Part shown: positions 24,717 through 33,893 of the stretch, piece after piece
Layout of the letters: every line of letters starts with the position of its first letter
How positions within the stretch are numbered: position 1 is the stretch's first letter
From: Roseovarius sp.
Lineage (GTDB): Bacteria; Pseudomonadota; Alphaproteobacteria; Rhodobacterales; Rhodobacteraceae
Length of the DNA stretch: 64,000 nucleotides
Direction of reading: 5' to 3'
Assembly (NCBI RefSeq): GCF_030373445.1
Contig: NZ_JAUCYU010000014.1
Coordinates: forward strand, 1-64,000
The notes under the pieces: model-generated
Databases searched by the model: none
What the model was told of the DNA's origin: nothing
Seen by the model: only the letters and a program-made list of their open reading frames with translations
Translations under genes and position numbers: made by a program

Positions 24717-25091
24717 AAGGAGGCCGTTGAACCGGCCCCTCAATCATTCCTGCCACGGTGTTGGGGTGCGCCGGTGCCTGTTGGTCAGGCCCTCGACGCG
24801 AAGGAGACCCGGGCGGCCAGGGCCGCGCGGAGGGAAATTCGGGTTGGAGACGCGATGCCGGGGATAGCGCGGGGGCGGCAATGAGCCGGCCTGTCTGCTG
24901 CGTGTCCCCTTGCCGTCAGATGCACGGCTTGCTCCCCGTTTCGCGGCGCTGTCCGGGGCTGACCCGGGGCGCGTTTGCTGTCTTTCAAGGTATAGGCGAA
25001 TCGCTGCGAATCGGTCAACAGGAAGTGATTCGTTTTTCGCGAATCAATCCGAATAATCGTTCCGCCTGCGTCATCGGCGGGCGGAGGCACG
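24717..25091. other. Long gap between two convergent genes with GCGAATC repeats
   Basis: No gene is visible. Four copies of GCGAATC or its reverse (GATTCG-) cluster at 24996, 25006, 25027 (inverted) and 25039; the last two form a GATTCG/CGAATC hairpin with a 7-nt loop. Both flanking genes point into the gap, so promoters for them are not expected. A small RNA or a binding-site cluster is possible. Confidence 0.4.
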
Positions 25092-25123
25092 AAAAACCCG
25101 GCGGCGCGCGGGGCGCCGCCGGG
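25092..25123 (-). terminator. Rho-independent terminator of the peptide-binding protein gene
   Basis: On the minus strand an 11-bp perfect GC stem (CCCGGCGGCGC/GCGCCGCCGGG) is followed by TTTTT. It begins 26 bp after the gene's stop. Confidence 0.9.
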
Positions 25124-25149
25124 CAGACTTCATGCAACCAAGGGCCGGA

Positions 25150-26796
25150 TCAGCTGTCGAGCCAGGTTTCCTCGAAGTGCATTTCGCGGAACTGGTGGAC
25201 GAAGTTGTTCTTCACCTCGTCGGTGTGGTGTTTGGTCTGGTTGCGCCAGTACGGCTGCACGATCGCGCCGTCATCCTGCAGCATGGTCTGCAGCTTGGCG
25301 GACAGCTCGCGGCGTTCGTCGGCGTCGAAGACGCCCAGTGCCTCTTCCAGCGTCGAGTCGAACTCGGGGTTGCTATGGGCCGATTCGTTCCACGCCTCGC
25401 CGGACTTGTAGGCCAGCGCCAGAACCTGAACCCCCAGCGGGCGCGGGCCCCAGTTGGTGGTCGAGAACGGGTATTTCGTCCAGTCGTTCCAGAAGGACGA
25501 GCCGGGGATCACCGTGCGCTTGATGTTGAAGCCGGCCTCGCGCAGCATCGCGCCGATGGCGTCGGTGGTCACCGTGCGCCAGTCGCCGTCGATCGAGATG
25601 AGCTCGAGCTCGGTCTCGCCATGACCGGCGGCCTTGGCCATCTCGATGGCGGCGGCGGGGTCGGGCGCCTTCTTCGGAATCTCGGCATATTCCGGGTGGA
25701 AGGGCGCAACATGGTGGTTCTCGGCCGGGATGCCGTCGCCGTTGATGCCGAGCTGCAGCGCGATGTTGTTGTCGACCGCCATCTGCACGGCGTTGCGAAG
25801 CTCCTTGCTGGTGTAGGGCTCGGTGTCCGCCCGCATCCGGGCGACGATGGTGTTGGCGGTCGCCTTCGACTGCTTGACGAGGCCGAGACCGTCGAGCGTG
25901 TCGATGAAGTCGGCGGTGGTCTCGTCGTTGATGTCGATCTCGCCGCCGTCGAAGGCCGCCACGATGGCCGCGCCGTCGGTGCCGAAGTCGATGAACTTGA
26001 CGCCGTCGAGATAGGCCTCGCCGCCCCACCATTCACCGTTCTCGCGGCGCTTCACCTCGGCGCCGGTGCCGATTTCCATCGACACGAATTCGAACGGGCC
26101 GGTGCCGATCGGCGATTTCGACAGGTCGCTGTCGTCCCCATGGCTGCGGTGCACCACGAGCGCCGGGTAATCGGACATGCCCGCGATGAGCGAAATGTCG
26201 GGCCGCGGCAGGTGCAGCTTGATCGTGTAGTCGTCGACGCGCTCGATCGCGCCGTCGGCAACCTTGTTGGTCTCGGGGTCGATCAGCGGCGACATGCGCG
26301 ATGCCATCGAGTTGCCCTCGACCGTCTTGTCGCACCAGCGGGTGATGTTGTGGATCACGTCGTCGGCATCGAAGGTGTCACCGTTGTTCCACGTCACGCC
26401 CTGGCGGACGTTGAGCGTGTACATGGTGGCGTCATCCGACACTTCCCAGCTTTCCAGGAGCATCGGCTTGAAGCTGAAGTCGACGTCCCAGCGGACCAGC
26501 GGCTCGCAGAACTGGCGGACGAGGTTGCCCGGCTCTGTCCAGGCGAACTTGCGCGGGTCCTGGATTTCCAGAACGCGGCTGGCGACGCGCAGGATGCCGC
26601 CCTTCTTGGGCTCTTCCTGGGCATGGGCCGGGGTGGGGGCGGCCATGCCGATCAGGCCATAGGCCGCGGCCGAGGTGGCGCCGAAGGTGGTGGCCATCGC
26701 GAGAAATTCGCGGCGGTCGAGCTTGCCGGCTTTCACGTCTTCCGCGAGCTGGCGGACAACGGGGCGAACAGCCTCCGTCGATGTATGCTCTGTCAT
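25150..26796 (-). CDS. ABC transporter substrate-binding protein, family 5 (peptide/nickel type), Tat signal
   Basis: A 548-residue periplasmic receptor for peptides or similar solutes. The N-terminal ~25 residues precede a twin-arginine signal DRREFLAMATTFGATSAAA (about 27-45), then VLEIQDPRKFAWTEPGNLVRQF and the family block NVRQGVTWNNGDTFDADDVIHNI near residue 130. No permease or ATPase gene is beside it, so it is an orphan or uses a distant transporter. A GGGAGAAG site precedes the start. Confidence 0.92.
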   Translation of the reverse strand: MTEHTSTEAVRPVVRQLAEDVKAGKLDRREFLAMATTFGATSAAAYGLIGMAAPTPAHAQEEPKKGGILRVASRVLEIQDPRKFAWTEPGNLVRQFCEPLVRWDVDFSFKPMLLESWEVSDDATMYTLNVRQGVTWNNGDTFDADDVIHNITRWCDKTVEGNSMASRMSPLIDPETNKVADGAIERVDDYTIKLHLPRPDISLIAGMSDYPALVVHRSHGDDSDLSKSPIGTGPFEFVSMEIGTGAEVKRRENGEWWGGEAYLDGVKFIDFGTDGAAIVAAFDGGEIDINDETTADFIDTLDGLGLVKQSKATANTIVARMRADTEPYTSKELRNAVQMAVDNNIALQLGINGDGIPAENHHVAPFHPEYAEIPKKAPDPAAAIEMAKAAGHGETELELISIDGDWRTVTTDAIGAMLREAGFNIKRTVIPGSSFWNDWTKYPFSTTNWGPRPLGVQVLALAYKSGEAWNESAHSNPEFDSTLEEALGVFDADERRELSAKLQTMLQDDGAIVQPYWRNQTKHHTDEVKNNFVHQFREMHFEETWLDS

Positions 26797-27166
26797 TTTC
26801 TTCTCCCTGTTGGTGATGGTTTTCGAGGTGTTTGTGGTTGCGTATCCCGGGTCAACCTTACCCCAGACATGATGATGATCCAGCGAATTCTCGGCCCGTG
26901 GGCGGGCGCGGCAACTGGCCGGGGTCCGGAGAGAATGGGGGTGACATCGGCGCGGGCCTGTAATTTTTTCGACAGGATCAGGCCTGTTTGCGACATCGGT
27001 GTCGGTTGTAATCGTCTTAATTGGACAGGGCTGTTCAATCGGCCTGCCGCCTGCCGGAAGAGGCGGCGAAATCCCGGTATGTTGCCCCGCGCCGGGGGCC
27101 TTCGGGGGGATTGGGCTTGAGGCCGGGGCGGCACGCGGCTAATTCAGGCGGAGCAAGGAGGGCGCG
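26797..27166. other. 370-bp divergent gap
   Basis: Promoters for the substrate-binding protein (minus) and for aroC (plus) must lie here. I see no clear -35/-10 pair, operator or RNA gene. An AAGGAGG-like site lies just before aroC. Confidence 0.4.
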
Positions 27167-28270
27167 ATGAGCCTCAACACGTTCGGACATGTCTTTCGGG
27201 TCACCACTTGGGGCGAGAGCCACGGGCCCGCGCTGGGTGCGACGGTGGATGGCTGCCCGCCCGGCGTGCCGGTGGACGAGGCGTTCCTGCAGCAATGGCT
27301 GGACAAGCGGCGGCCGGGGCAGAGCAAGCACACGACGCAACGGAAAGAGCCGGACGCGGTGAAGATCCTGTCGGGGGTGTTCGAGGGCAAGACCACGGGC
27401 ACGCCGGTGCAGCTGATGATCGAGAACACCGACCAGAGGTCGAAGGATTACGGCGAGATCGCCCAGACGTTTCGGCCCGGCCATGCGGATATCACCTATC
27501 ACCAGAAATACGGGGTCAGGGATTACCGCGGCGGCGGGCGGTCCTCGGCGCGGGAGACGGCGGCGCGGGTGGCGGCCGGCGGGCTGGCGAGGGCGGCGTT
27601 GAAAGAGCTGGTGCCGGGGCTTCAGATCACCGGGTACATGACCCGGATGGGCGAGATGGAGATCGACCGCGACCGGTTCGACTGGGAGGTCATCGGGCAG
27701 AACGATTTCTGGATGCCCGACGCGGAGGCGCTGCCGAATTGGGAGAAATACCTGCAGGAGATCCGCAAGGGCCAGAACTCGGTGGGCGCCGAGATCGAGA
27801 TCTGCGCGCGGGGCGTGCCGGCCGGGCTGGGGGCGCCGATCTACGGCAAGCTCGACACCGACCTGGCGGCGGCCTGCATGTCGATCAACGCCGTGAAGGG
27901 CGTGGAGATCGGCGAGGGCATGGCGGCGGCCCGGCTGACGGGCACGGCCAATGCCGACGAGATTTTCATGGGAGAGGACGGGCCGGAGTATTCATCGAAC
28001 CATTCCGGCGGCATACTAGGGGGGATTTCCACCGGTCAGGATATCGTGGTGCGCTTCGCGGTGAAGCCGACCTCGTCGATCCTGACGCCGCGCCGGTCGA
28101 TCCGGCTGGACGGTTCACCCACGGAGGTGGTGACGAAGGGGCGGCATGACCCCTGTGTCGGCATCCGCGCCGTGCCGGTGGGCGAGGCGATGGTGGCTTG
28201 CGTGATCCTCGACCACCTGCTGCTCGACAGGGCTCAGACCGGGGGAGAGCGCGGCCAGATCGGCCCGTGA
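27167..28270 (+). CDS. aroC: Chorismate synthase
   Basis: Last step of the shikimate route: EPSP to chorismate with reduced FMN. The 367-residue protein shows MSLNTFGHVFRVTTWGESHG, the FRPGHADITYHQKYGVRDYRGGGRSSARET signature region (about 105-134) and the NHSGGILGGISTGQ block near residue 280. Its GTGA end overlaps an AEC transporter. Confidence 0.97.
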   Translation: MSLNTFGHVFRVTTWGESHGPALGATVDGCPPGVPVDEAFLQQWLDKRRPGQSKHTTQRKEPDAVKILSGVFEGKTTGTPVQLMIENTDQRSKDYGEIAQTFRPGHADITYHQKYGVRDYRGGGRSSARETAARVAAGGLARAALKELVPGLQITGYMTRMGEMEIDRDRFDWEVIGQNDFWMPDAEALPNWEKYLQEIRKGQNSVGAEIEICARGVPAGLGAPIYGKLDTDLAAACMSINAVKGVEIGEGMAAARLTGTANADEIFMGEDGPEYSSNHSGGILGGISTGQDIVVRFAVKPTSSILTPRRSIRLDGSPTEVVTKGRHDPCVGIRAVPVGEAMVACVILDHLLLDRAQTGGERGQIGP

Positions 28271-29208
28271 TCGAGGTTCTTTCGATTACGTTCCCGCTCT
28301 TTGCGGCGATCGGGCTGGGCTATGGCACGGTCGCCTTCGGGCTGTTCAGCAGCGACGACATGAAGGTGCTGGGGCGCTACGTGCTGAACATCGCGCTACC
28401 GGCGCTTCTGTTCAACGCGGTGGCGGGGCGGGACCTGGGCGAGGTGCTGCACCCCGGGTACATGGTGGTGTTCCTGGCGGCCGGGCTTGCGACGATGCTG
28501 GTGGGATACATTGCCGTGACGCTGACGGGCACCGGGCCGGCGCGGCGGGCGGTGGCGGTGATGGGGATGGCGGTGCCGAACTCTGCCTTCGTGGGATATC
28601 CGGCGCTGTTGCTGACGCTGCCGGATATTGCCGGGCAAGTGCTGGTGCTGAATTTCCTCGTGGAGAACGTGATCCTGATCCCGCTGGGGCTGATCCTGCT
28701 CGACCTGGCGCGGCCGCGGCCGGGGCGGACGATTGCCGGCGTGCTGGGCGGGATCGCGAGGGATTTCTTCAGCCGGCCGTTCGTGATCGGGCTGTTGCTG
28801 GGTCTGGTGGTGTCGGTGACGGGCCTGCCGTATCCCGAGCCGCTGGAGCGGTTCCTGTCGATCCTGGCCGGGTCGGCCAGCGCGCTGGCGCTGGTGGTGA
28901 TCGGCGGGACGCTTTACGGCCTGCCGATGCGGGGCGACCGGGCGCTGGCGAGCGGCATTGCCGCGGGCAAGCTGGTGCTGCATCCGCTGATGGCGGCGCT
29001 GGCGGTGGCGGTCTGTTCGATGACCGGGCTTTTCGCGCTTCCGGAGGAATTCCGTCAGGCGGCGATCCTGTCGGCGGCGATCCCGATGTTCAGCATCTAC
29101 ATCATCCTGGCGCAGCCTTACGGGCATGACGGGATTGCCTCGATCGCGCTGCTGACGGCGGTGGCGTCGTCCTTCGTGACGCTGTCGGTGGTGTTGTGGC
29201 TGCTCTAG
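28267..29208 (+). CDS. AEC (auxin efflux carrier) family transporter
   Basis: A 313-residue, ten-helix permease. The first block is VIEVLSITFPLFAAIGLGYG, with GTG at 28267 overlapping the aroC stop by 4 bp. SAFVGYPALLL near residue 100 and AIPMFSIYIILAQPYG near residue 277 fit the AEC/malonate-carrier fold. Substrate unknown. Confidence 0.85.
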   Translation: MIEVLSITFPLFAAIGLGYGTVAFGLFSSDDMKVLGRYVLNIALPALLFNAVAGRDLGEVLHPGYMVVFLAAGLATMLVGYIAVTLTGTGPARRAVAVMGMAVPNSAFVGYPALLLTLPDIAGQVLVLNFLVENVILIPLGLILLDLARPRPGRTIAGVLGGIARDFFSRPFVIGLLLGLVVSVTGLPYPEPLERFLSILAGSASALALVVIGGTLYGLPMRGDRALASGIAAGKLVLHPLMAALAVAVCSMTGLFALPEEFRQAAILSAAIPMFSIYIILAQPYGHDGIASIALLTAVASSFVTLSVVLWLL

Positions 29209-29214
29209 CCGCGG

Positions 29215-30021
29215 TCAGCTGCCGGGCATGAGCCGGGCGGCGGTACGGGCGTCGGCGGGCAGGAAGGTTTCGATGGCACACTCCGAGAGGGCGATGTCGA
29301 GCGCGGTGCCGAAGACGGTGGTGGTGCTGAGGAAAGACAGGGTCCCGGCTTCCGTGCGCAGGCGGAAGGGGATGGCGATGCCGGCGGGATGGATCATGTC
29401 ACCCGGTCGGTAGGGTGCGGCGCCGGGTGGCACCGGGTAGGTTTTCAGCTCTTCCAGCAGGGTGACGAGGCCGGGATCGGCCGTCTGGTCGATCAGGCCG
29501 TTCAGCCGGTGGAAGACATGCGTGCGCCATTCGCGGAAATTCTCGATGCGCGGGGCGAGGCCGCCCGGGTGAAGCGTGAGGCGAAGGGCGTTGACGGGCG
29601 GTTCGAGGAGGGCCGGGTCGATCCCGTCGAGCAGGGCGGTGATGCCGGCATTGGCATGGAGCATGGTCCAGTGCCGGTCGATGGCGAGCGCGGGGAAGGG
29701 CTCGTGGTGCTTGAGGATGAGCTGCACGGCCTGATGCGCCGCCGCGCTTTCGGGGTCGTCTGCGGGCCGTTCGCGATAGGCCGGGGCGAAGCCCGCCGCG
29801 ACCAGCAGGGCGTTGCGCTCGCGCAGGGGGATCGACAGGGTTTCGGCCAGCCGGAGGACCATCTCGCGGCTGGGACGGCTGCGGCCGGATTCGATGAAGC
29901 TCAGGTGGCGCTGGGAAATCTCGCTGTCGGCGGAGAGCGCCAGCTGGCTGAGGGATCGGCGGTTGCGCCAGAGGCGGAGCATCGGGCCGAAATCGGGGGA
30001 GGGGGCGGTTGCGGTTGTCAT
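29215..30021 (-). CDS. XRE family regulator with MmyB-like domain
   Basis: A 268-residue protein: N-terminal HTH (LRLWRNRRSLSQLALSADSEISQRHLSFIESGRSRPSREM) and a C-terminal MmyB-like ligand domain (AIDRHWTMLHANAGITALL, then FRLRTEAGTLSFLSTTTVFG). These often bind fatty-acid-like ligands and control a neighbouring dehydrogenase. The ATG at 30021 is the first in a proper context; the frame is open upstream. Confidence 0.88.
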   Translation of the reverse strand: MTTATAPSPDFGPMLRLWRNRRSLSQLALSADSEISQRHLSFIESGRSRPSREMVLRLAETLSIPLRERNALLVAAGFAPAYRERPADDPESAAAHQAVQLILKHHEPFPALAIDRHWTMLHANAGITALLDGIDPALLEPPVNALRLTLHPGGLAPRIENFREWRTHVFHRLNGLIDQTADPGLVTLLEELKTYPVPPGAAPYRPGDMIHPAGIAIPFRLRTEAGTLSFLSTTTVFGTALDIALSECAIETFLPADARTAARLMPGS

Positions 30022-30137
30022 GGGGGGATCATACCGCGGCGGGTGCTGGGGCCAATTACCTTTGGCGTAATCGACGGGGTGAAGCGCGATGGTCAGATTG
30101 CAGGCCATGAGTGAAATGCCAGACAAGGAGTTTTCCC

Positions 30138-30542
30138 ATGGCACCCCTGCAAACCCGATACTCCCTTTCCTCGATCCTGCTGTTCGATGCCGCCGCCTGT
30201 GTCGGCATGGGCGCGGGGCTTGTCTTGCTGGCCGGGCCGCTGGCCGGGTTGCTGGCATTGCCCGCGCCGCTTCTGTTCTGGGCGGGCGTGATCCTGTTCC
30301 CGGTGGCGGCCTACATGGCCGCGGTGGCGCTGTGGTTGCCGGGCAACCAGCCGGCGGTGATGCTGGTGATCCTCGGCAACGTGCTGTGGGTCGTGGCCAG
30401 TGTCGCACTGTTGGCGGGAGTGGTCACACCGAATGCGCTGGGCGTGGCCTTCGTGTTGGGGCAGGCGGCGTTCGTGGCCGTGCTGGCCCGGCTGGAACAG
30501 CTGGCCCTGCGCGCGACCTGCCCGCACAGGCAGCAGGTGTGA
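30138..30542 (+). CDS. Uncharacterised four-helix membrane protein
   Basis: A 134-residue protein with about four hydrophobic helices (starting TRYSLSSILLFDAAACVGMG) and a basic C-terminal tail. An AAGGAG site eight bases before the ATG decides start 30138 over an ATG at 30111. It faces away from the XRE regulator across 116 bp and is followed 3 bp later by a DUF1330 gene, so the three may form a regulated unit. Not recognised beyond that. Confidence 0.72.
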   Translation: MAPLQTRYSLSSILLFDAAACVGMGAGLVLLAGPLAGLLALPAPLLFWAGVILFPVAAYMAAVALWLPGNQPAVMLVILGNVLWVVASVALLAGVVTPNALGVAFVLGQAAFVAVLARLEQLALRATCPHRQQV

Positions 30543-30545
30543 GCC

Positions 30546-30887
30546 ATGGCGAGGCAGGACAGGACCGCGAAGGCCTATGCCGTAGCGCTGTTGCACGACG
30601 TCGAGATGGGGCCCGAGATCGTGGCCTATCTCGAGGGGATCGACGAGACGCTGGCGCCTTTCGGCGGGCGGTTCATCATCCATGGCGGCCCGGTGACGGA
30701 ATTGGAGGGCACGTGGGCCGGCGACCTGATCGTGATCGAGTTTCCCGACCGGGCGGCGGCGCAGGGGTGGTACGCCTCGCCTGCCTACAAGGCGATCCTT
30801 CCGCTCAGGACCGGGCATTCGAAAGGTGTCGCGATCCTGATCGACGGGGTCGGCGAGGGGCACGCGGCCCCGGATATCCTCGGCTGA
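30546..30887 (+). CDS. DUF1330 family protein
   Basis: A 113-residue dimeric ferredoxin-like alpha/beta-barrel protein. IIHGGPVTELEGTWAGDLIVIEFPD (about 45-69) and AAAQGWYASPAYKAILPLR are the DUF1330 core; the N-terminal strand is longer than usual. Function unknown. It sits 3 bp after the small membrane protein gene. Confidence 0.82.
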   Translation: MARQDRTAKAYAVALLHDVEMGPEIVAYLEGIDETLAPFGGRFIIHGGPVTELEGTWAGDLIVIEFPDRAAAQGWYASPAYKAILPLRTGHSKGVAILIDGVGEGHAAPDILG

Positions 30888-30911
30888 GGCCGGGGGCCGG
30901 CCCGGGCGGTG

Positions 30912-31805
30912 TCAGGTTTGTGCCGCCGCCCCGGCCGGTTTCTGGCGCTGGCGGGAGAGCTGCACGGCGAGGATGCCGCCGGTGACCACCAGCACGCCGA
31001 GGATGTCCCACATTCCCAGCCGTTCGCTGAGGATCACCGCCGCGATGACGACGCCGAAGAACGGGTTGAGGAAGTGGAACGTCGCCGCCTTGATGGCACC
31101 GATGCGGTCGACCAGCAGGAACCAGACAAGCGTGGCCGCCAGCCCCGGCACCAGCGTGGTATAGGCGAAGGCCGCGACGAGTTGCCAGGACCAAGCGATC
31201 TCGATGGTTTCGGTGGCGGCGCCGAAGAGGCCGAGCGCCGCGCTGCCCACCAGCATCTGCAGCCCCACGACCATCAGGAAATTACCACCCGAGGTGGCGC
31301 CGCGCACGGCGAGCGTGGCGAAGGTAAGGGCGATCACCCCGGCGATGCAGAGCGCGACGCCGTACATGTCGGCCCCGCCCTGAAGCCGCGAGCCCATGAT
31401 GATGGCGACGCCGATTACGCCGGCGACGAGGCCGAACACCCCGAGCGGGCCGACCTTCTCGCCGAAGATGGCCCAGCTGGCCAGCCCCACCATGAGCGGC
31501 ATGGTCGAGGCGATGATGGCGGCAAGCGAGGCCTCGACCGTCTGCATGGCGACGAAGTTCAGCCCGAGATAGAGCGCGTTCTGGCAGATGCCGAAGATGA
31601 TCGTGGCCCGCCATTGCGCCGGGGTCAGTTTCCAGCTTTGTCCCAGCATCCGGGCGATCAGCACGCCCAGCAGCCCCGAGATGAGAAAGCGCAGCGCCAG
31701 CGCCGAGACGGGCGGGGCGGCGACAACGATGAACTTGGCCGAGGTGAAGGCGCTGGACCACATGAAGGCGAAGGCCAACCCCATGACGATTGCCCGGATA
31801 TCCAT
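30912..31805 (-). CDS. DMT superfamily (EamA) permease
   Basis: A 297-residue ten-helix exporter (MDIRAIVMGLAFAFMWSSAF; LGLNFVAMQTVEASLAAII; FHFLNPFFGVVIAAVILSE). The ATG at 31805 has GGAGG ten bases upstream and is preferred to an ATG 21 bp earlier. It is the third DMT protein in the window. Substrate unknown. Confidence 0.88.
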   Translation of the reverse strand: MDIRAIVMGLAFAFMWSSAFTSAKFIVVAAPPVSALALRFLISGLLGVLIARMLGQSWKLTPAQWRATIIFGICQNALYLGLNFVAMQTVEASLAAIIASTMPLMVGLASWAIFGEKVGPLGVFGLVAGVIGVAIIMGSRLQGGADMYGVALCIAGVIALTFATLAVRGATSGGNFLMVVGLQMLVGSAALGLFGAATETIEIAWSWQLVAAFAYTTLVPGLAATLVWFLLVDRIGAIKAATFHFLNPFFGVVIAAVILSERLGMWDILGVLVVTGGILAVQLSRQRQKPAGAAAQT

Positions 31806-31835
31806 GATTGTCCCGCCTCCCGACACTGCAACAGA

Positions 31836-31866
31836 AAAGGGCCGCCCCTTGCGGGGGCGACCCTTT
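31836..31866 (-). terminator. Terminator after the HU gene
   Basis: On the minus strand AAAGGGTCGCCCC pairs with GGGGCGGCCCTTT (one mismatch), followed by T-rich sequence. It begins 24 bp past the HU stop. Confidence 0.82.
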
Positions 31867-31890
31867 CCGAAACTCGTGCCGATTACAAGG

Positions 31891-32178
31891 TCAGTCGTTC
31901 ACGCTGTCCTTGAGAGCCTTGGCGATGGTCATTTTCACGACCTTGTCCGCCGGCTTCTGGATCTGTTCGCCGGTGGCGGGGTTGCGCACGGTCCGCGCCG
32001 GGCGTTCGCGGCAGTAGATCTTGCCGACGCCGGGCAGGGTGACCGCGCCACCGCCCGACACTTCGCGGGTGATCACGTTGACAACCGCATCCAGTGCCGC
32101 GCTTGCGGTTTTCTTGTCGCCGCCCATCTCGTCTGCGAGGGCTGCAACCAACTGCGTTTTCGTCATCGGTTTTGCCAT
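31891..32178 (-). CDS. HU-family DNA-binding protein
   Basis: A 95-residue nucleoid protein that bends DNA: MTKTQLVAALADEMGGDKKTA, GGAVTLPGVGKIYCRERPARTVRNPATGE (beta arm, RNPATGE) and a C-terminal VKMTIAKALKDSV. It carries one Cys in the arm region. Start 32178 has a GGAG site; the frame is open further upstream. Followed by a terminator. Confidence 0.95.
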   Translation of the reverse strand: MAKPMTKTQLVAALADEMGGDKKTASAALDAVVNVITREVSGGGAVTLPGVGKIYCRERPARTVRNPATGEQIQKPADKVVKMTIAKALKDSVND

Positions 32179-32225
32179 TTTTCTGGTCTCCTTCAACTGC
32201 CCGTTCCTATGGGCCTCGTGGGGTG

Positions 32226-32254
32226 ATTTAACTGTATCTTGAGAGCGAACACAA
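32226..32254 (-). promoter_or_regulatory. Candidate promoter of the HU gene
   Basis: On the minus strand TTGTGT, a 17-nt spacer and TTAAAT, 47 bp before the start codon. Spacing is ideal; the -35 is imperfect. Confidence 0.4.
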
Positions 32255-32309
32255 CGAATAGTGTAAGAAAAGAAGGGTTTTTCGCGGATTTTGTGGTGAT
32301 TTTTCCGCC

Positions 32310-33794
32310 TCAGAGGAAGGCAGTCTCGTCGAAACTGCGCAATTTGCGGCTGTGGATGCGTTCCAGGGGCATTTCCCTCAAGGTTTCCATTGCGCGGATT
32401 CCGATCATCAGGTGCCGTGCGACCTGAGTCTTGTAGAAGTCGCTGGCCATGCCGGGAAGCTTCAATTCGCCGTGGAGCGGCTTGTCGCTCACGCAGAGCA
32501 GCGTGCCATAGGGCACCCGGAAGCGGAAGCCGTTGGCGGCGATGGTGGCGCTTTCCATGTCGAGCGCGATGGCGCGGGATTGCGACAGGCGCTGCACGGG
32601 CCCGGACTGGTCGCGGAGTTCCCAGTTGCGGTTGTCGAAGCTGGCCACCGTGCCGGTGCGCATGATCCGCTTGAGGTCGTACCCCTTGAGCCGGGTTTCG
32701 ACGGCGACGGCCTCTTCCAGCGCGATCTGGATTTCCGCCAGCGCCGGGATCGGCACCCAGGCCGGCAGGTCGGCATCGAGCACGCCATCCTCGCGCAGGT
32801 AGGCATGGGCGAGGACGAAGTCGCCAAGGCTCTGGGTGTTCCGGAGGCCGGCGCAATGGCCCACCATGATCCAGGCATGTGGGCGCAGCACGGCGATATG
32901 ATCGGTCGCCGTCTTGGCGTTGGAGGGGCCGACGCCGATATTGACCAGCGTGATACCCGCCGCGCCGGGCCGGGTCAGGTGATAGGTCGGCATCTGCGGC
33001 AGTTTCAACGGCAGGTCGAGCGGCGCGTCGGGTTCGGTGATGGTGGCGTTGCCGGGGCCGACGAAGCTTTCGTAGCCGCTGTCGGGGTCGGCCAGCACGC
33101 GGCGGGCATAGGCCTCGAACTCCGAAACGTAGAACTGGTAGTTGGTAAACAGCACGTGGTTCTGGAAATGCTCTGGCGCGGTGGCGGTGTAATGCGAGAG
33201 CCGGGCGAGGGAGTAGTCGACCCGCTGCGCCGTGAAGGGTGCGAGCGCGCCGGCGCCGTCGGGGCCGGGCTGGAACGTGCCGTTGACGATGTCGTCATTT
33301 GTGGTCGTGAGGTCCGGCACGTCGAAATAGTCGCGCAGGGTGAAATCCATCGCGCCTTCCTGCGGCACGGTCAGCCCGGCATCGTTGGCCACAGCGAAAT
33401 GCACCGGCATAGGCGTGTCGGAAACGCCGATGGTGACGGGCACGTCGTGGTTGTCCATCACCAGCTTGAGCTGTTGCAGCAAGTAATTGCGGAACATCCG
33501 CGGCCGGGTGACGGTGGTGGCGTTGGTGCCGGGTTCAGCCACGTGGCCGAAGCTGAGGCGGCTGTCGATCTTGGCGAAGCTGGTCGTGGTAAGGCGGATT
33601 TCCGGGTAATAGGCGCGGATGCGGTGGGCCGGTGCGCCGTTGATGACCGCGTCGGAGAAGGCGTCGCACAGGAAGGCGGCGGCGGTGTCGTAGAGCTCGA
33701 TCAGCCGGTCGACGGCCTGGCCCGCGTCGCGGAAATCCTCGGCAGCGGGCAGGTCGGGGGTGTGGATCCCGCCGGAAAGGTCTGTCAGCGCCAT
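32310..33794 (-). CDS. amn: AMP nucleosidase
   Basis: Hydrolyses AMP to adenine and ribose 5-phosphate, balancing adenylates. The 494-residue length matches the family. The N-terminal Amn domain (RAYYPEIRLTTTSF near residue 60) and a C-terminal nucleoside phosphorylase-like half are visible, including VNIGVGPSNAKTATDHIAVLRPHAWIMVGHCAGL near residue 285, AIALDMESATIAANGFRFRVPYGTLLCVSD near residue 410 and the catalytic Asp/Glu in LDMESATIA. Confidence 0.95.
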   Translation of the reverse strand: MALTDLSGGIHTPDLPAAEDFRDAGQAVDRLIELYDTAAAFLCDAFSDAVINGAPAHRIRAYYPEIRLTTTSFAKIDSRLSFGHVAEPGTNATTVTRPRMFRNYLLQQLKLVMDNHDVPVTIGVSDTPMPVHFAVANDAGLTVPQEGAMDFTLRDYFDVPDLTTTNDDIVNGTFQPGPDGAGALAPFTAQRVDYSLARLSHYTATAPEHFQNHVLFTNYQFYVSEFEAYARRVLADPDSGYESFVGPGNATITEPDAPLDLPLKLPQMPTYHLTRPGAAGITLVNIGVGPSNAKTATDHIAVLRPHAWIMVGHCAGLRNTQSLGDFVLAHAYLREDGVLDADLPAWVPIPALAEIQIALEEAVAVETRLKGYDLKRIMRTGTVASFDNRNWELRDQSGPVQRLSQSRAIALDMESATIAANGFRFRVPYGTLLCVSDKPLHGELKLPGMASDFYKTQVARHLMIGIRAMETLREMPLERIHSRKLRSFDETAFL

Positions 33795-33893
33795 CGGATT
33801 GTTCCCGTCACATTCAACTTTTGCCGCTCAAGTTGACACGCGGGGGCGGGCGGATCAACCTGCGCCGGCATTGCGGCAGTCTCGGAGGGGGAG

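Noticed and set aside
25132..27120. 662-codon plus-strand open frame
   Set aside because: It is antisense to the peptide-binding protein, which has a signal peptide and family motifs; the frame is a GC-rich shadow.
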